From assembly GCF_028475105.1 (NCBI RefSeq), contig NZ_CP116936.1:2604001-2668000 (forward strand): a stretch of DNA of 64,000 bases, given 5' to 3'. This DNA comes from Micromonospora sp. LH3U1 (GTDB lineage Bacteria; Actinomycetota; Actinomycetes; Mycobacteriales; Micromonosporaceae). Made by a program: the position numbers and the translations under genes. This document shows, piece by piece, positions 1 through 8,062 of the stretch. The notes under the pieces are model-generated. The model saw only the letters and a program-made list of their open reading frames with translations. It ran no database searches and was not told the origin of the DNA. Within the stretch, counting starts at the first letter, position 1. Every line of letters begins with the position of its first letter.

Positions 1-361
1 TGGTCAGGCTCAGCTCCGCGGTGATCGGCGCGCCCTGGTTGGTGGTCACGGTCATCGCCCGGGTGCCGTCGGTGGGCAGACCCTTGGTCTCCGGTGTGCC
101 GACGTCCTTGAGGTTGGTGTTGGCCGTCGCGTCCTGCGGCGTCCAGAGGCAGGTGTCCTCCGTGGCCGTGTTCTGCGTCGGGTCGGAGTCGAACGCCCCG
201 AGCGCCCAGGCCGAGCCGGCCACGACCAACACGAGGATCAGGGCGGCGCCGACACCGGCCTGGATCTGCCGACGGCGCCGCGTGGCGGCGGCCCGGCGAG
301 CCAACTGCCGGTCGAGCTTGGCACGCGCCATTTTGCGCTGCCGGTCCCTGCTGGAAGCCAC
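1..361 (-). CDS. peptidylprolyl isomerase, cyclophilin type, N-terminal part (cut by window edge)
   Basis: Read on the minus strand from a GTG at 361, the frame is open to base 1. The product has a basic cytoplasmic N-terminus (residues 1-32, many Arg/Lys), one hydrophobic segment (about 33-54) and then a Ser/Thr/Asp-rich outer part that reaches MTVTTNQGAPITAELSLT, the typical first strand of a cyclophilin domain. It is therefore probably a membrane-anchored or exported prolyl isomerase. An ATG at 331 is a second possible start. It diverges from the glyoxalase-like gene and hisS, the same neighbourhood as ppiB-Rv2581c-hisS of mycobacteria. The catalytic domain lies outside the window. Confidence 0.8.
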   Translation of the reverse strand, partial: MASSRDRQRKMARAKLDRQLARRAAATRRRRQIQAGVGAALILVLVVAGSAWALGAFDSDPTQNTATEDTCLWTPQDATANTNLKDVGTPETKGLPTDGTRAMTVTTNQGAPITAELSLT

Positions 362-630
362 CCGCGCTCCCCTTTCCTCTGCCTGGTCGTCGCCGGCGGC
401 CGGGCGTCCCGGCCCGTCCGGGCGTCACGTGTGCCGCGCCACACGCCCGCCAGAGTGTACGGCTAGCGACTGGGAATGTGGTGTACGAGGTCCACCCCGT
501 CCCGAGCAGCGCTTATCGGGCGTTGTCACTGTGCCCCACGGGGTGCGAGGGACGGACGCGGCGAACTCGCTCGGCCTGCCCGTTAGGCTGCTGGGTAGGA
601 CGACAGTGCTCGACGGAAAGGACAGCGCCC

Positions 631-1347
631 GTGCTCGTGGCCGGCTTTCCCGCAGACGCCTTCGGCACCAACTGTTACGTGGTTGCCACCGCGCCGGGGG
701 AGCAGTGCGTGGTGGTCGACCCCGGCATCGGGGTGCTCGACCAGCTCGACGCGCTGCTCGCCGAGCACCGCCTGCATCCGGCCGCCGTGCTGCTCACCCA
801 CGGCCACCTCGACCACACCTTCTCGGTCGCGCCGGTCTGCGATGCGCGCGGCATCACCGCCTACGTGCACCCGGGTGACCGGGAGATGCTGGCCGACCCG
901 TCCAAGGGCCTCTCGGCCGACCTGACGTCGCTCTTCGGCGGTCGGCTGAGCTACACCGAGCCGGAGGACGTGGCCGAGCTGACCGACGGCGCCACCCTCA
1001 CGCTCGCCGGCCTGGAGATCGCCGTGGACCATGCCCCGGGCCATACCGGCGGGTCGGTGCTGTTCCGACTGCCGGGCGCCGGGTCGGGCTGGGAGGCTGA
1101 CGAGCTGTGCCTCTCCGGTGACGTCCTCTTCGCCGGGTCGATCGGCCGCACCGACCTGCCGGGCGGGAGCATGCCGGCCATGCTCACCAGCCTGCGCGAC
1201 AAGATCCTCCCGCTGGCCGACGACACCGTTGTGCTACCCGGCCATGGCCCCAGCACCACCATTGGCCGTGAGCGTGCCAGCAACCCGTACCTCATCGAGG
1301 TGGCACAGGTCGGCGGCGGCCGACCTGCTCCCACCCGGGGCCTCTAG
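631..1347 (+). CDS. MBL-fold metallo-hydrolase (glyoxalase II-like)
   Basis: 238 residues from GTG 631, which has a purine-rich GGAAAGGA ribosome site about 8 bases upstream; an upstream extension of the frame has no homology-like character. The metallo-beta-lactamase signature THGHLDH is at residues 56-62, followed by DHAPGHTGGS near 134 and LSGDVLF near 162, and a late PGHG near 210, the expected set of metal ligands. Size and position beside hisS match the actinobacterial hydroxyacylglutathione-hydrolase-like protein (Rv2581c group). Actinomycetes make mycothiol rather than glutathione, so the true thioester substrate is not known. Cytoplasmic; no signal peptide. Confidence 0.88.
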   Translation: MLVAGFPADAFGTNCYVVATAPGEQCVVVDPGIGVLDQLDALLAEHRLHPAAVLLTHGHLDHTFSVAPVCDARGITAYVHPGDREMLADPSKGLSADLTSLFGGRLSYTEPEDVAELTDGATLTLAGLEIAVDHAPGHTGGSVLFRLPGAGSGWEADELCLSGDVLFAGSIGRTDLPGGSMPAMLTSLRDKILPLADDTVVLPGHGPSTTIGRERASNPYLIEVAQVGGGRPAPTRGL

Positions 1348-1418
1348 ACCTTCTCCGCGCCGCGCGCGGACCCACGACACCACCGCGCCGCGGGCGCGGA
1401 ACCGCAAGGAGTACGCCG

Positions 1419-2747
1419 ATGAGCAAGCCCACGCCCATCTCCGGTTTCCCGGAGTGGACCCCCGGCCAGCGGATGATCGAGCAGTTCGTGCTCGACAAGA
1501 TCCGGGCCACCTTCGAGCTGTACGGCTTCGCGCCGCTGGAGACCCGCGCCGTGGAGCCGCTGGACCAGCTGCTGCGCAAGGGCGAGACCTCGAAGGAGGT
1601 CTACGTGATCCGGCGGCTGCACGCCGACGCCGAGGGGTCGGGCGGTGACGACCAGCTCGGCCTGCACTTCGACCTGACCGTGCCGTTCGCCCGGTACGTG
1701 CTGGAGAACGCCGGCAAGCTGGCGTTCCCGTTCCGCCGCTACCAGATCCAGAAGGTGTGGCGGGGTGAACGGCCGCAGGAGGGCCGCTACCGGGAGTTCG
1801 TCCAGGCCGACATCGACATCGTCGACCGGGATACCCTGGCTCCGCACCACGAGGCGGAGATGCCCCTCGTCATCGGGGACGCGCTGCGCTCGCTGCCGAT
1901 CCCGCCGGTGACGATCCAGGTCAACAACCGCAAGATCTGCGAGGGCTTCTACCGGGGTATCGGGCTGACCGACCCGGAGGCGGCGCTGCGCGCCGTGGAC
2001 AAGCTCGACAAGATCGGCCCGGTGAAGGTGGCTGAGCTGCTGGCCCAGACCACCGGGGCGAGCGAGGCGCAGGCGAAGGCGTGCCTCGCGTTGGCGGAGA
2101 TCTCCGCTCCGGACGCCTCGTTCGCCGACGCCGTCCGGGCGCTCGGGGTGAGCGACCCGCTGCTCGACGAGGGCATCGAGGAGCTGGTCCGGGTGGTGGA
2201 GACCGCCGCCGAGCACTCGCCCGGACTCTGCGTGGCCGACCTGCGGATCGCCCGCGGCCTCGATTACTACACCGGCACCGTCTACGAGACCCAGCTGCAG
2301 GGCTACGAGCGGTTCGGCTCGGTCTGCTCCGGCGGCCGGTACGACAACCTGGCCACCGCCGGCGCTGTCTCCTACCCGGGGGTGGGCATCTCGATCGGGG
2401 TGACCCGGCTGCTCGGGCTGCTCTTCGGCGCGGGGGATCTGTCGGTCTCCCGTGAGGTGCCGACCGCCGTGCTCGTCGCGGTGACCAGCGAGGAGCAGCG
2501 CACGGCCAGCAACCGGGTGGCCGAGGCGCTGCGGCGGCGCGCGGTGCCGACCGAGGTGTCGCCGAGCGCGGCGAAGTTCGGCAAGCAGATCCGCTATGCC
2601 GAGCGCCGCGGCATCCCGTACGTCTGGTTCCCGGGTGCCGACGGAGCGCCGGACGAGGTGAAGGACATCCGCTCGGGTGAGCAGGTCACGGCCGTTGCGG
2701 GGGAGTGGATGCCACCCCGGCAGGACCTTAAGCCGGTAGTCAGCTGA
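1419..2747 (+). CDS. hisS: histidine--tRNA ligase
   Basis: 442-residue class II synthetase that charges tRNA-His. Motif 2 is visible as RGERPQEGRYREFVQAD near residues 113-130. The histidine-specific loops ARGLDYYTGTVYE (about 277-290) and SVCSGGRYDNL follow, and the C-terminal anticodon-binding domain starts near 350. Length fits the family (about 420-450). ATG 1419 is preceded by AAGGAG. It lies 71 bases after the hydrolase and may be cotranscribed with it. Confidence 0.97.
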   Translation: MSKPTPISGFPEWTPGQRMIEQFVLDKIRATFELYGFAPLETRAVEPLDQLLRKGETSKEVYVIRRLHADAEGSGGDDQLGLHFDLTVPFARYVLENAGKLAFPFRRYQIQKVWRGERPQEGRYREFVQADIDIVDRDTLAPHHEAEMPLVIGDALRSLPIPPVTIQVNNRKICEGFYRGIGLTDPEAALRAVDKLDKIGPVKVAELLAQTTGASEAQAKACLALAEISAPDASFADAVRALGVSDPLLDEGIEELVRVVETAAEHSPGLCVADLRIARGLDYYTGTVYETQLQGYERFGSVCSGGRYDNLATAGAVSYPGVGISIGVTRLLGLLFGAGDLSVSREVPTAVLVAVTSEEQRTASNRVAEALRRRAVPTEVSPSAAKFGKQIRYAERRGIPYVWFPGADGAPDEVKDIRSGEQVTAVAGEWMPPRQDLKPVVS

Positions 2748-2778
2748 GTCTCACGACTGGCGCACATGGCCTCGGGGA

Positions 2779-2810
2779 CCTACGGTAGCGTAAGTTACGC
2801 CACCGTAGGG
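2779..2810. promoter_or_regulatory. palindromic operator upstream of the acyl-ACP desaturase gene
   Basis: A near-perfect dyad, CTACGGTAGCGTAA facing TTACGCCACCGTAG with one central G and a single mismatch, ends at the ribosome site (GGGAG, 2808-2812) of the desaturase gene. A protein bound here would block promoter clearance or translation initiation. Its form suits a TetR-type dimer. Mycobacterial desA genes are controlled by the TetR regulator MadR; whether this is the same site type cannot be decided from sequence alone. No regulator gene is adjacent. Confidence 0.6.
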
Positions 2811-2818
2811 AGCCTCTC

Positions 2819-3760
2819 GTGATCATGAGCACCACACTGAGCCAGACCGCACTCCTCGTCGAGTTGGAGCCGGTGGTTGCCCGCAACCTCGACCGCCACC
2901 TCACGCTGGCCAAGGAGTGGTTCCCGCACGAGTACGTGCCGTGGAGCGAGGGGCGCACCTTCGACGGGCCGCTCGGTGGCGAGGCGTGGTCTCCGACCGA
3001 CTCCACCATCCCCGACGTGGCCCGCACCGCGCTGATCGTGAACCTGCTGACCGAGGACAACCTGCCCTCGTACCACCACGAGATCGCCACCCTGTTCGGC
3101 CGGGACGGCGCGTGGGGCACCTGGGTGCACCGGTGGACCGCGGAGGAGGGCCGGCACGGTGTCGCGATCCGCGACTACCTGACCGTCAGCCGCGCGGTCG
3201 ACCCGGTGGCGCTGGAGCGGGCCCGGATGACGCACATGTCGGAGGGCTACACCAACGCCCACGGCGACGAGGTGCTGCACTCACTGGCGTACGTCTCGTT
3301 CCAGGAGTTGGCCACCCGGATCTCGCACCGCAACACCGGCAAGGCCACCGGCGACCCCGCCTGCGAGGCGCTGCTGGCCCGGGTGGCCGCCGACGAGAAC
3401 CTGCACATGGTCTTCTACCGCAACCTGCTCGCCGCCTCGTTCGAGCTGGCCCCGAGTCAGGCCATGCGGGCCGTCGCCGACGTGGTGGCCGACTTCCAGA
3501 TGCCCGGCAGCGGCATCGAGGGCTTCGCCCGCAAGTCCGTGGCGATCGCCCTGGCCGGCATCTACGACCTGCGCCAGCACCGCGACGACGTGCTCCAGCC
3601 GGTGCTGCGCCAGTGGGACGTCTTCAACGTGACCGGCCTCAACGCCGACGGCGAAGCCGCCCGCGAGCAGCTGGCCGCTCAGCTGGAAAACCTGGAGCGC
3701 GCCGCAAGCCGCTTCGAGGAGAAGCGCGACGCCCGAGCCGCCCGCCTAGCCCTCCGCTAA
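2819..3760 (+). CDS. acyl-ACP desaturase (DesA family)
   Basis: 313 residues from GTG 2819 (GGGAG six bases upstream); ATG 2825 would give 311 residues. Soluble di-iron desaturase that puts a double bond into ACP-bound fatty acids. The two carboxylate/His iron-binding helices are present as EEGRH (about 108-112) and DENLHMVFYR (about 191-200), with a further Glu in EDNLPSYHHE (about 78). The sequence runs parallel to mycobacterial DesA1/DesA2 nearly end to end, including SFQELATRISHRNTGKA. Last gene before a palindromic repeat; probably its own transcription unit behind the operator. Confidence 0.93.
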   Translation: MIMSTTLSQTALLVELEPVVARNLDRHLTLAKEWFPHEYVPWSEGRTFDGPLGGEAWSPTDSTIPDVARTALIVNLLTEDNLPSYHHEIATLFGRDGAWGTWVHRWTAEEGRHGVAIRDYLTVSRAVDPVALERARMTHMSEGYTNAHGDEVLHSLAYVSFQELATRISHRNTGKATGDPACEALLARVAADENLHMVFYRNLLAASFELAPSQAMRAVADVVADFQMPGSGIEGFARKSVAIALAGIYDLRQHRDDVLQPVLRQWDVFNVTGLNADGEAAREQLAAQLENLERAASRFEEKRDARAARLALR

Positions 3761-3818
3761 ACCCCAACCCCAGTCCCCCCACCCACCCTGCCCCGCCCCA
3801 GGCCCACCCCTCTCCCGC

Positions 3819-3878
3819 GTTGATCAAGAGGTTTCGGTCATCGGAAGCCTGTTTCCTGACGCAAACCTCTTGATCAAC
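3819..3878. repeat. palindromic intergenic repeat, family A copy 1
   Basis: Arms GTTGATCAAGAGGTTT (3819-3834) and its exact complement (3863-3878) flank a 28-base centre that can pair further with mismatches. The same outer arms occur at 9890-9949. It lies between the convergent desaturase and thioesterase genes, so it could act as a two-way terminator, but there is no T-run. It is preceded by a C-rich tract (about 3764-3815). Confidence 0.85.
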
Positions 3879-3883
3879 CCAAA

Positions 3884-3914
3884 GGGGTGGGGGTGGGGGT
3901 GGGGTGGGTGGGGG
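3884..3914 (+). other. G-rich tract with four or more G-runs (possible G-quadruplex)
   Basis: Runs of 3-5 G separated by single T residues fill the space between the palindrome and the stop codon of the thioesterase gene. On the minus strand this is the C-rich 3' end of the thioesterase message. The pattern meets the usual G-quadruplex rule on the plus strand; formation is not shown. Confidence 0.5.
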
Positions 3915-4421
3915 TCAGGGTTGGGGGAGGAGTAGGCAGGTGCTGGTTGCGTGGGCTATCAGGCGGGCGCTCGCGTCGGTGATGCGGGCCTCGGCCAGGG
4001 CCGTACGCCGGCCGCGTTGCAGCACCGTGCCCTCGCAGCGCAGCGTGCCGCTGTCGATCGTGACCGGGCGGAGGAACTTCACGTTGAGGTCCAGCGAGGT
4101 GTAGCCGACGCCGGCCGGCAGCGTGGTGTGCACGGCGCACCCCGCGGCGGTGTCCAGCAGCGTCGAGAGGACGCCACCGTGGACGCTGCCGAGCGGGTTG
4201 TAGTGGAACTCCTGCGGGGTCAGCTCGACGACGACCCGACCCTCGTCGGCCTCCATCCGGGTCATGTCGATGAGGTGCATCACCGGCGGCGCGGCCAGCT
4301 CGCCGGCGATCATCGCCCGGAGCATGTCGATGCCGCTGCGTCGGCCGACCTGGGCGGCGTTGGCCGCCGGGTCCGCCCAGGTGAAGGTACGGCTGCGCGC
4401 CGGTTCCTGCGTCTGCGTCAT
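3915..4421 (-). CDS. PaaI-family hotdog thioesterase
   Basis: 168 residues from ATG 4421; a longer frame back to 4457 would run into the promoter of the divergent HxlR gene, so the shorter start is preferred. The hotdog signature NPLGSVHGGVLSTLLDTAAG is central, with the HGG and the helix Asp expected in PaaI/YbgC-type acyl-CoA thioesterases. Cytoplasmic, likely tetrameric by family. Substrate unknown. It is divergent from the regulator gene at 4477 with 55 bases between the starts, which suggests control by that regulator. Confidence 0.85.
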   Translation of the reverse strand: MTQTQEPARSRTFTWADPAANAAQVGRRSGIDMLRAMIAGELAAPPVMHLIDMTRMEADEGRVVVELTPQEFHYNPLGSVHGGVLSTLLDTAAGCAVHTTLPAGVGYTSLDLNVKFLRPVTIDSGTLRCEGTVLQRGRRTALAEARITDASARLIAHATSTCLLLPQP

Positions 4422-4437
4422 GGATGCAGCCTGGCAG

Positions 4438-4466
4438 TAGGTTGCTGAGTCTGTCAATGAGACCTA
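4438..4466. promoter_or_regulatory. possible operator between thioesterase and HxlR genes
   Basis: TAGGT (4438-4442) and ACCTA (4462-4466) form a short inverted pair in the 55-base divergent promoter region, spaced by 19 bases (about two helical turns). Position is right for autoregulation by the HxlR protein; the arms are short, so chance is possible. Confidence 0.3.
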
Positions 4467-4476
4467 GCCTGGTCGG

Positions 4477-4953
4477 ATGGGACCCTCGGCACTGGACTGG
4501 TCGGTGGACAACTGCACCATCACCCGCGCGATGGCCGTCCTCGGTGAGCGCTGGACGCTGGTGGTGCTCCGCGAGGTGTTCACCGGCGTACGCCGCTTCG
4601 ACGACATGCGGGTGCGCACCGGCATTCCGCGTCAGGTGTTGACCAACCGACTGTCCACGCTGGTGGAGCAGGGCGTGCTGAGTCGCGAGCCGTACCGGGA
4701 GCCCGGCAGTCGGTTGCGCCACGAGTACCGGCTGACGGCCAAGGGCCTGGACCTGTGGCCGGTGCTGGTTGCCGTGCTCGGCTGGGGCGACCGGTACCTT
4801 GCCGATCCGGAGGGCTCGCCGCTGACCGTCACCCATCGTGACTGTGGCGCTCCGGTAGGCATCGAACTGCGATGTGCCGACGGGCACGACGTGGGTCAGA
4901 TGCGCGACGTGGTGCCCCGCCCGGGTCCCGGCGCCCGGCGCCGTACCCCCTGA
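4477..4953 (+). CDS. HxlR-family winged-helix transcriptional regulator
   Basis: 158 residues. The first half is a standard HxlR domain: WSVDNCTITRAMAVLGERWT, then LREVFTGVRRFDDM, a recognition helix in IPRQVLTNRLSTLVEQG and the wing REPGSRLRHEYRLT. The C-terminal 60 residues have two Cys (THRDCG, LRCADG) that are common in this subfamily. HxlR proteins sense thiol or aldehyde stress or small ligands. The effector is unknown; the divergent thioesterase is the likely target. Confidence 0.9.
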   Translation: MGPSALDWSVDNCTITRAMAVLGERWTLVVLREVFTGVRRFDDMRVRTGIPRQVLTNRLSTLVEQGVLSREPYREPGSRLRHEYRLTAKGLDLWPVLVAVLGWGDRYLADPEGSPLTVTHRDCGAPVGIELRCADGHDVGQMRDVVPRPGPGARRRTP

Positions 4954-5131
4954 CGCGCGGCACCCTCGCCACCCGTCGCCATGGAGACATCGATGACCGT
5001 GCTCATGCAAATTGGATCCGGTGTCGATTCGATGTGACGGTCGTTGTTCGCCAGCGTGTCAGGGGTGTTGCGGCGATGTGGCCGGCCAAGATCGGTGAAT
5101 CCGGGCGAAACCAAGCCTTGTGAATGATCTC

Positions 5132-5147
5132 AAGTATGTAGATACTT
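5132..5147. promoter_or_regulatory. AT-rich palindrome upstream of secreted protease
   Basis: AAGTAT-GTAG-ATACTT is an exact inverted repeat with a four-base centre, conspicuous because its surroundings are strongly G+C-rich. It lies about 95 bases before the protease start. It may be an operator or part of the promoter; TTGTGA at 5118 could be a -35 element. Confidence 0.35.
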
Positions 5148-5242
5148 CACTTCATTCGGCCGGTTTCCCCAGATCGGCCGGGTTGCCCTCGGGTCAGCCG
5201 CCCCCCGGTGAGACCCGTTCCCCCGCCCTGGAGGTTTGTTAC

Positions 5243-6289
5243 ATGCGACCCACGAGGTCCTCACTCCGCGTCGCGGCCACCGTCGCCGTGGCCGGAAGCT
5301 TGGTCGTCGGTACGCTCATCGGCGCACCCGCCCAGGCCGCCCCCGCCGCCTCGCCCGATGCCGCCGCCGCCCTCTCCGCTCAGCTCGGCGACCGCTCCGC
5401 TGGCTCGTACATCGATGCCAGTGGCAAGTCCGTCGTCACGGTGACCGACGCGGCCGCCGCCAGCAAGGCCAGCAAGGCCGGCGCCGTCGTTCGCTACGTC
5501 ACCCGTGGTGCCGCCGAGCTCAACCGGGCCACGGCCGAACTGGAGCGCTCCGCCAAGATCCCAGGCACCGCCTGGTGGAGCGACCCGGTCACCAACCAGG
5601 TCGTCGTCTCCGTGGACAGCACCGTCACCGGAGCGAAGCTGGAGCGGGTCAAGGCCGCCGCCGCCCGTGCCAACGGCGCGGTCCGGGTCGAGGCCGAGGC
5701 CGGCGTGCTGAGCACCCGGATCTCCGGTGGCCAGGCCATCTACGCCGGTGGCGGCGGGCGCTGCTCGCTCGGCTTCAACGTGCGCAGCGGCAGCACCTAC
5801 TACTTCGTGACGGCCGGGCACTGCACCAACATCTCGGCCAGTTGGTACTCGAACTCCGGCCAGACCGCGCTGATCGGCACCCGGACCGGCACCAGCTTCC
5901 CGGGCAACGACTACGGCATCGTGCGGCACAGCAACTCCGCCAACGCCGCTGGCAACGTCTCCCTCTACAACGGCAGCTTCCGCGACATCACCGGCTCCGG
6001 TAACGCCTCGGTCGGTCAGGCGGTGCAGCGCTCCGGCAGCACCACCGGCCTGCGCAGCGGCTCGGTGAACGCGACCAACGCCACGGTGAACTACGCCGAG
6101 GGTTCGGTCTCCGGCCTGATCCGCACCAACGTCTGCGCCGAGCCGGGCGACAGCGGCGGCTCGCTCTTCGCCGGCGGCACCGCCCTGGGCATGACCTCCG
6201 GCGGCAGTGGCAACTGCCGCACCGGTGGCACGACCTACTTCCAGCCCGTCACCGAGGCACTGAGCCGCTACGGCGTCAGCGTCTTCTGA
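5243..6289 (+). CDS. secreted S1-family serine protease with pro-region (streptogrisin/alpha-lytic type)
   Basis: 348 residues from ATG 5243, chosen because GGAGG sits ten bases upstream and a signal peptide follows at once (two Arg, hydrophobic [19 protein letters not shown], cleavage after AQA). A pro-region of about 130 residues precedes the chymotrypsin-fold domain. The triad is His193 in TAGHC, Asp223 in GNDYG and Ser304 in GDSGGS. Cys pairs around the active His and in NVCAEPG fit disulphides of streptogrisin-type enzymes. Expected to be exported by Sec or Tat, self-processed and active outside the cell. Followed by a strong hairpin. Confidence 0.95.
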   Translation: MRPTRSSLRVAATVAVAGSLVVGTLIGAPAQAAPAASPDAAAALSAQLGDRSAGSYIDASGKSVVTVTDAAAASKASKAGAVVRYVTRGAAELNRATAELERSAKIPGTAWWSDPVTNQVVVSVDSTVTGAKLERVKAAAARANGAVRVEAEAGVLSTRISGGQAIYAGGGGRCSLGFNVRSGSTYYFVTAGHCTNISASWYSNSGQTALIGTRTGTSFPGNDYGIVRHSNSANAAGNVSLYNGSFRDITGSGNASVGQAVQRSGSTTGLRSGSVNATNATVNYAEGSVSGLIRTNVCAEPGDSGGSLFAGGTALGMTSGGSGNCRTGGTTYFQPVTEALSRYGVSVF

Positions 6290-6305
6290 TCCAGTCACCG
6301 CTTGC

Positions 6306-6331
6306 GGGCCGCCGGAACCCTCCGGCGGCCC
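6306..6331 (+). terminator. hairpin terminator after the S1 protease
   Basis: GGGCCGCCGGA and TCCGGCGGCCC make an exact 11-bp stem with a four-base loop 17 bases after the stop codon. The T-run is weak (CGTTCG), as is common in actinomycetes. Confidence 0.75.
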
Positions 6332-6445
6332 GTTCGCTGTGCTGGCACACGAGCACCGCGATGCTCGGCAACCCCGTGCGGAACGGGACCGGCTCAGGCG
6401 TACCCCGGCGATCCGGGCCGCGCGATCCGGTGCCCGCGACGGCGG

Positions 6446-7069
6446 TCAGCGGGGCCCGGACGGTTCCAGTCGCCGCCGCTGAGAGGCCAGCGCGGCGAGC
6501 ACGGCGGCCAGCGGCACGGCCGCCTCGCCGGCCGCCAACAATCGCTCCGTCAGCCCGATCCGTGCTCCGTCGGCGAAGTACTCGACGGCGAACCAGCCGA
6601 GCAGCCCGAGCAGGACCGCCGCCGCCGCGAGCGCTGTCCAGCGTGCGGGACCGCGCTGACCCTGGTCCAGGGGTGGCGCCGCTCGACGGGGCACGGCCAG
6701 GGCCGGCCAGACAGCCAACGCACCGAACGCCACAGCAGCGGCGACGACGTGTGTCGTCGAGCCCCCCGGACGTTGCGGGAAGGCGACCAGCACCAGGGTG
6801 GCGAGCCCGCCCAGCGCGAGCAGCCCTCGACCCGTCGGCGCGGCAGTGACCAGACCGAGCGCGGTCACCAGGTGACAGAAACCCAGGCCGGCAAGCCCGA
6901 GCGTCATGATCCATCGATGGTCCGCATCCGTGGCGGCAAGCGCGCTGATGGTCTGCCGGACCGGATCGAACCCGTCGGGTTGGGCGGCCTGCGCCAGCGT
7001 CCAGCCCCCGATGAGAAACAGCGGTGCGCCACCAGCCGACAGCAGGGCCCAGCGGGGAACAATCGACAT
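6446..7069 (-). CDS. DUF998 integral membrane protein (copy 1)
   Basis: 207 residues from ATG 7069; the frame is open further upstream but that part is Arg-rich and unlike the family. About six hydrophobic segments. The DUF998 hallmark near the N-terminus is clear: QPDGFDPVRQTISALAATDA followed by RWIMT. Function of this family is unknown. It is a paralogue of the next gene upstream (7173-7907), same orientation, about 100 bases apart, which implies tandem duplication and probably one transcript. Confidence 0.82.
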   Translation of the reverse strand: MSIVPRWALLSAGGAPLFLIGGWTLAQAAQPDGFDPVRQTISALAATDADHRWIMTLGLAGLGFCHLVTALGLVTAAPTGRGLLALGGLATLVLVAFPQRPGGSTTHVVAAAVAFGALAVWPALAVPRRAAPPLDQGQRGPARWTALAAAAVLLGLLGWFAVEYFADGARIGLTERLLAAGEAAVPLAAVLAALASQRRRLEPSGPR

Positions 7070-7172
7070 CGGGCGATCGTAGCGGTGCGACCGGAGGAAC
7101 TGCCCAGGCCGACGCCTCGCGTTCGGGCGGATGGGCCGACGTCGCGGCCGCCGGACCAGGTCGGAGGATGAG

Positions 7173-7907
7173 TCACGGCAGCCCATCGGGCCGTCGAGGA
7201 GTGGGCCCGTGCGACGGTCCAAGCGGATCCGGAGGTACGACGCCGACCGTCGGCAGAGCCGGACCGACGGAGGTGGTGCCACCCGAGGCCCACGCAAGGT
7301 GCGCCCGCCGGGCCGAGAGCACCGCCAACAGAGGCCAGAGTGATACGGCCACCGCCGTCACCCGTTCGGCCAACCCGGTCCGGGATCCGCTGGTCACCTC
7401 GAACGCGGACCAGCCGAAGAGCGCGAGCAGCACGGCCGTCGCGCCGAGCCCCACCCCCCGGCGGAACGCCCAGGGCGGCTGCGGCGAGTCCGGATGGACG
7501 GCGTCCGCGCCGCGTGGCAGCCACAGCGCCGACCCGGCCGGCCAGAGCACCAGGGCGAGGACGGCCACGGTCGCCGCGATGCCGTGGCTGAGCGAGCCGC
7601 CCACCGTCGGCCGGGGAAACGCGACCAGCGCGATGGTGGCCACGCCTCCCACGGCGAGCATGAATCGGCTGGGCAGCCCGGCCGCGTGCAGCACAGCGGC
7701 GGTCGCCAGGTAGCAGCAGCCGAGCAGCACCAGGGCGGTGACCATGATCCAGGCGTCGGCGGCGTCGTGCCCGGCCAATTGGCTGATGGTGTCCCGGATC
7801 GGGTCGTACCCGGCGGGCTGCCGGGACTCCGCGACCGTCCAACCGGCCACCAGCAACACGGGCGCGGCCGCCGCCGTGGCGACGGCCCAGTTCGGTACGG
7901 CGCGCAT
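7173..7907 (-). CDS. DUF998 integral membrane protein (copy 2)
   Basis: 244 residues. Same layout as its downstream paralogue: QPAGYDPIRDTISQLAGHDA then AWIM, with about six membrane segments ending near residue 208. The C-terminal 35 residues (Pro/Gly-rich) are an extra tail that copy 1 lacks. The two share matching helices (for example VGGVATIALVAFPRPTVGGS against LGGLATLVLVAFPQRPGGS). No catalytic residues are known for the family. Confidence 0.83.
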   Translation of the reverse strand: MRAVPNWAVATAAAAPVLLVAGWTVAESRQPAGYDPIRDTISQLAGHDAADAWIMVTALVLLGCCYLATAAVLHAAGLPSRFMLAVGGVATIALVAFPRPTVGGSLSHGIAATVAVLALVLWPAGSALWLPRGADAVHPDSPQPPWAFRRGVGLGATAVLLALFGWSAFEVTSGSRTGLAERVTAVAVSLWPLLAVLSARRAHLAWASGGTTSVGPALPTVGVVPPDPLGPSHGPTPRRPDGLP

Positions 7908-8062
7908 TTCGCCACGTTAACCGGCATGGCTGCTGGCTGAGTCGGGTTCGCGGGACCGCCCCACCAGCGAATCGCACCGGCCTGCCGGGTGCCGCGGAGG
8001 CAGAGCGGCCACCCCTGACAGAATGCCGGTGAGGACTGTTCCACGATGAGGAGTTGCCAGCT

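Noticed and set aside
3764..3914. Coding extension of the desaturase or thioesterase through the C/G-rich tracts
   Set aside because: Both genes end in clear stop codons at family length, and the tracts are simple-sequence DNA around a palindrome.
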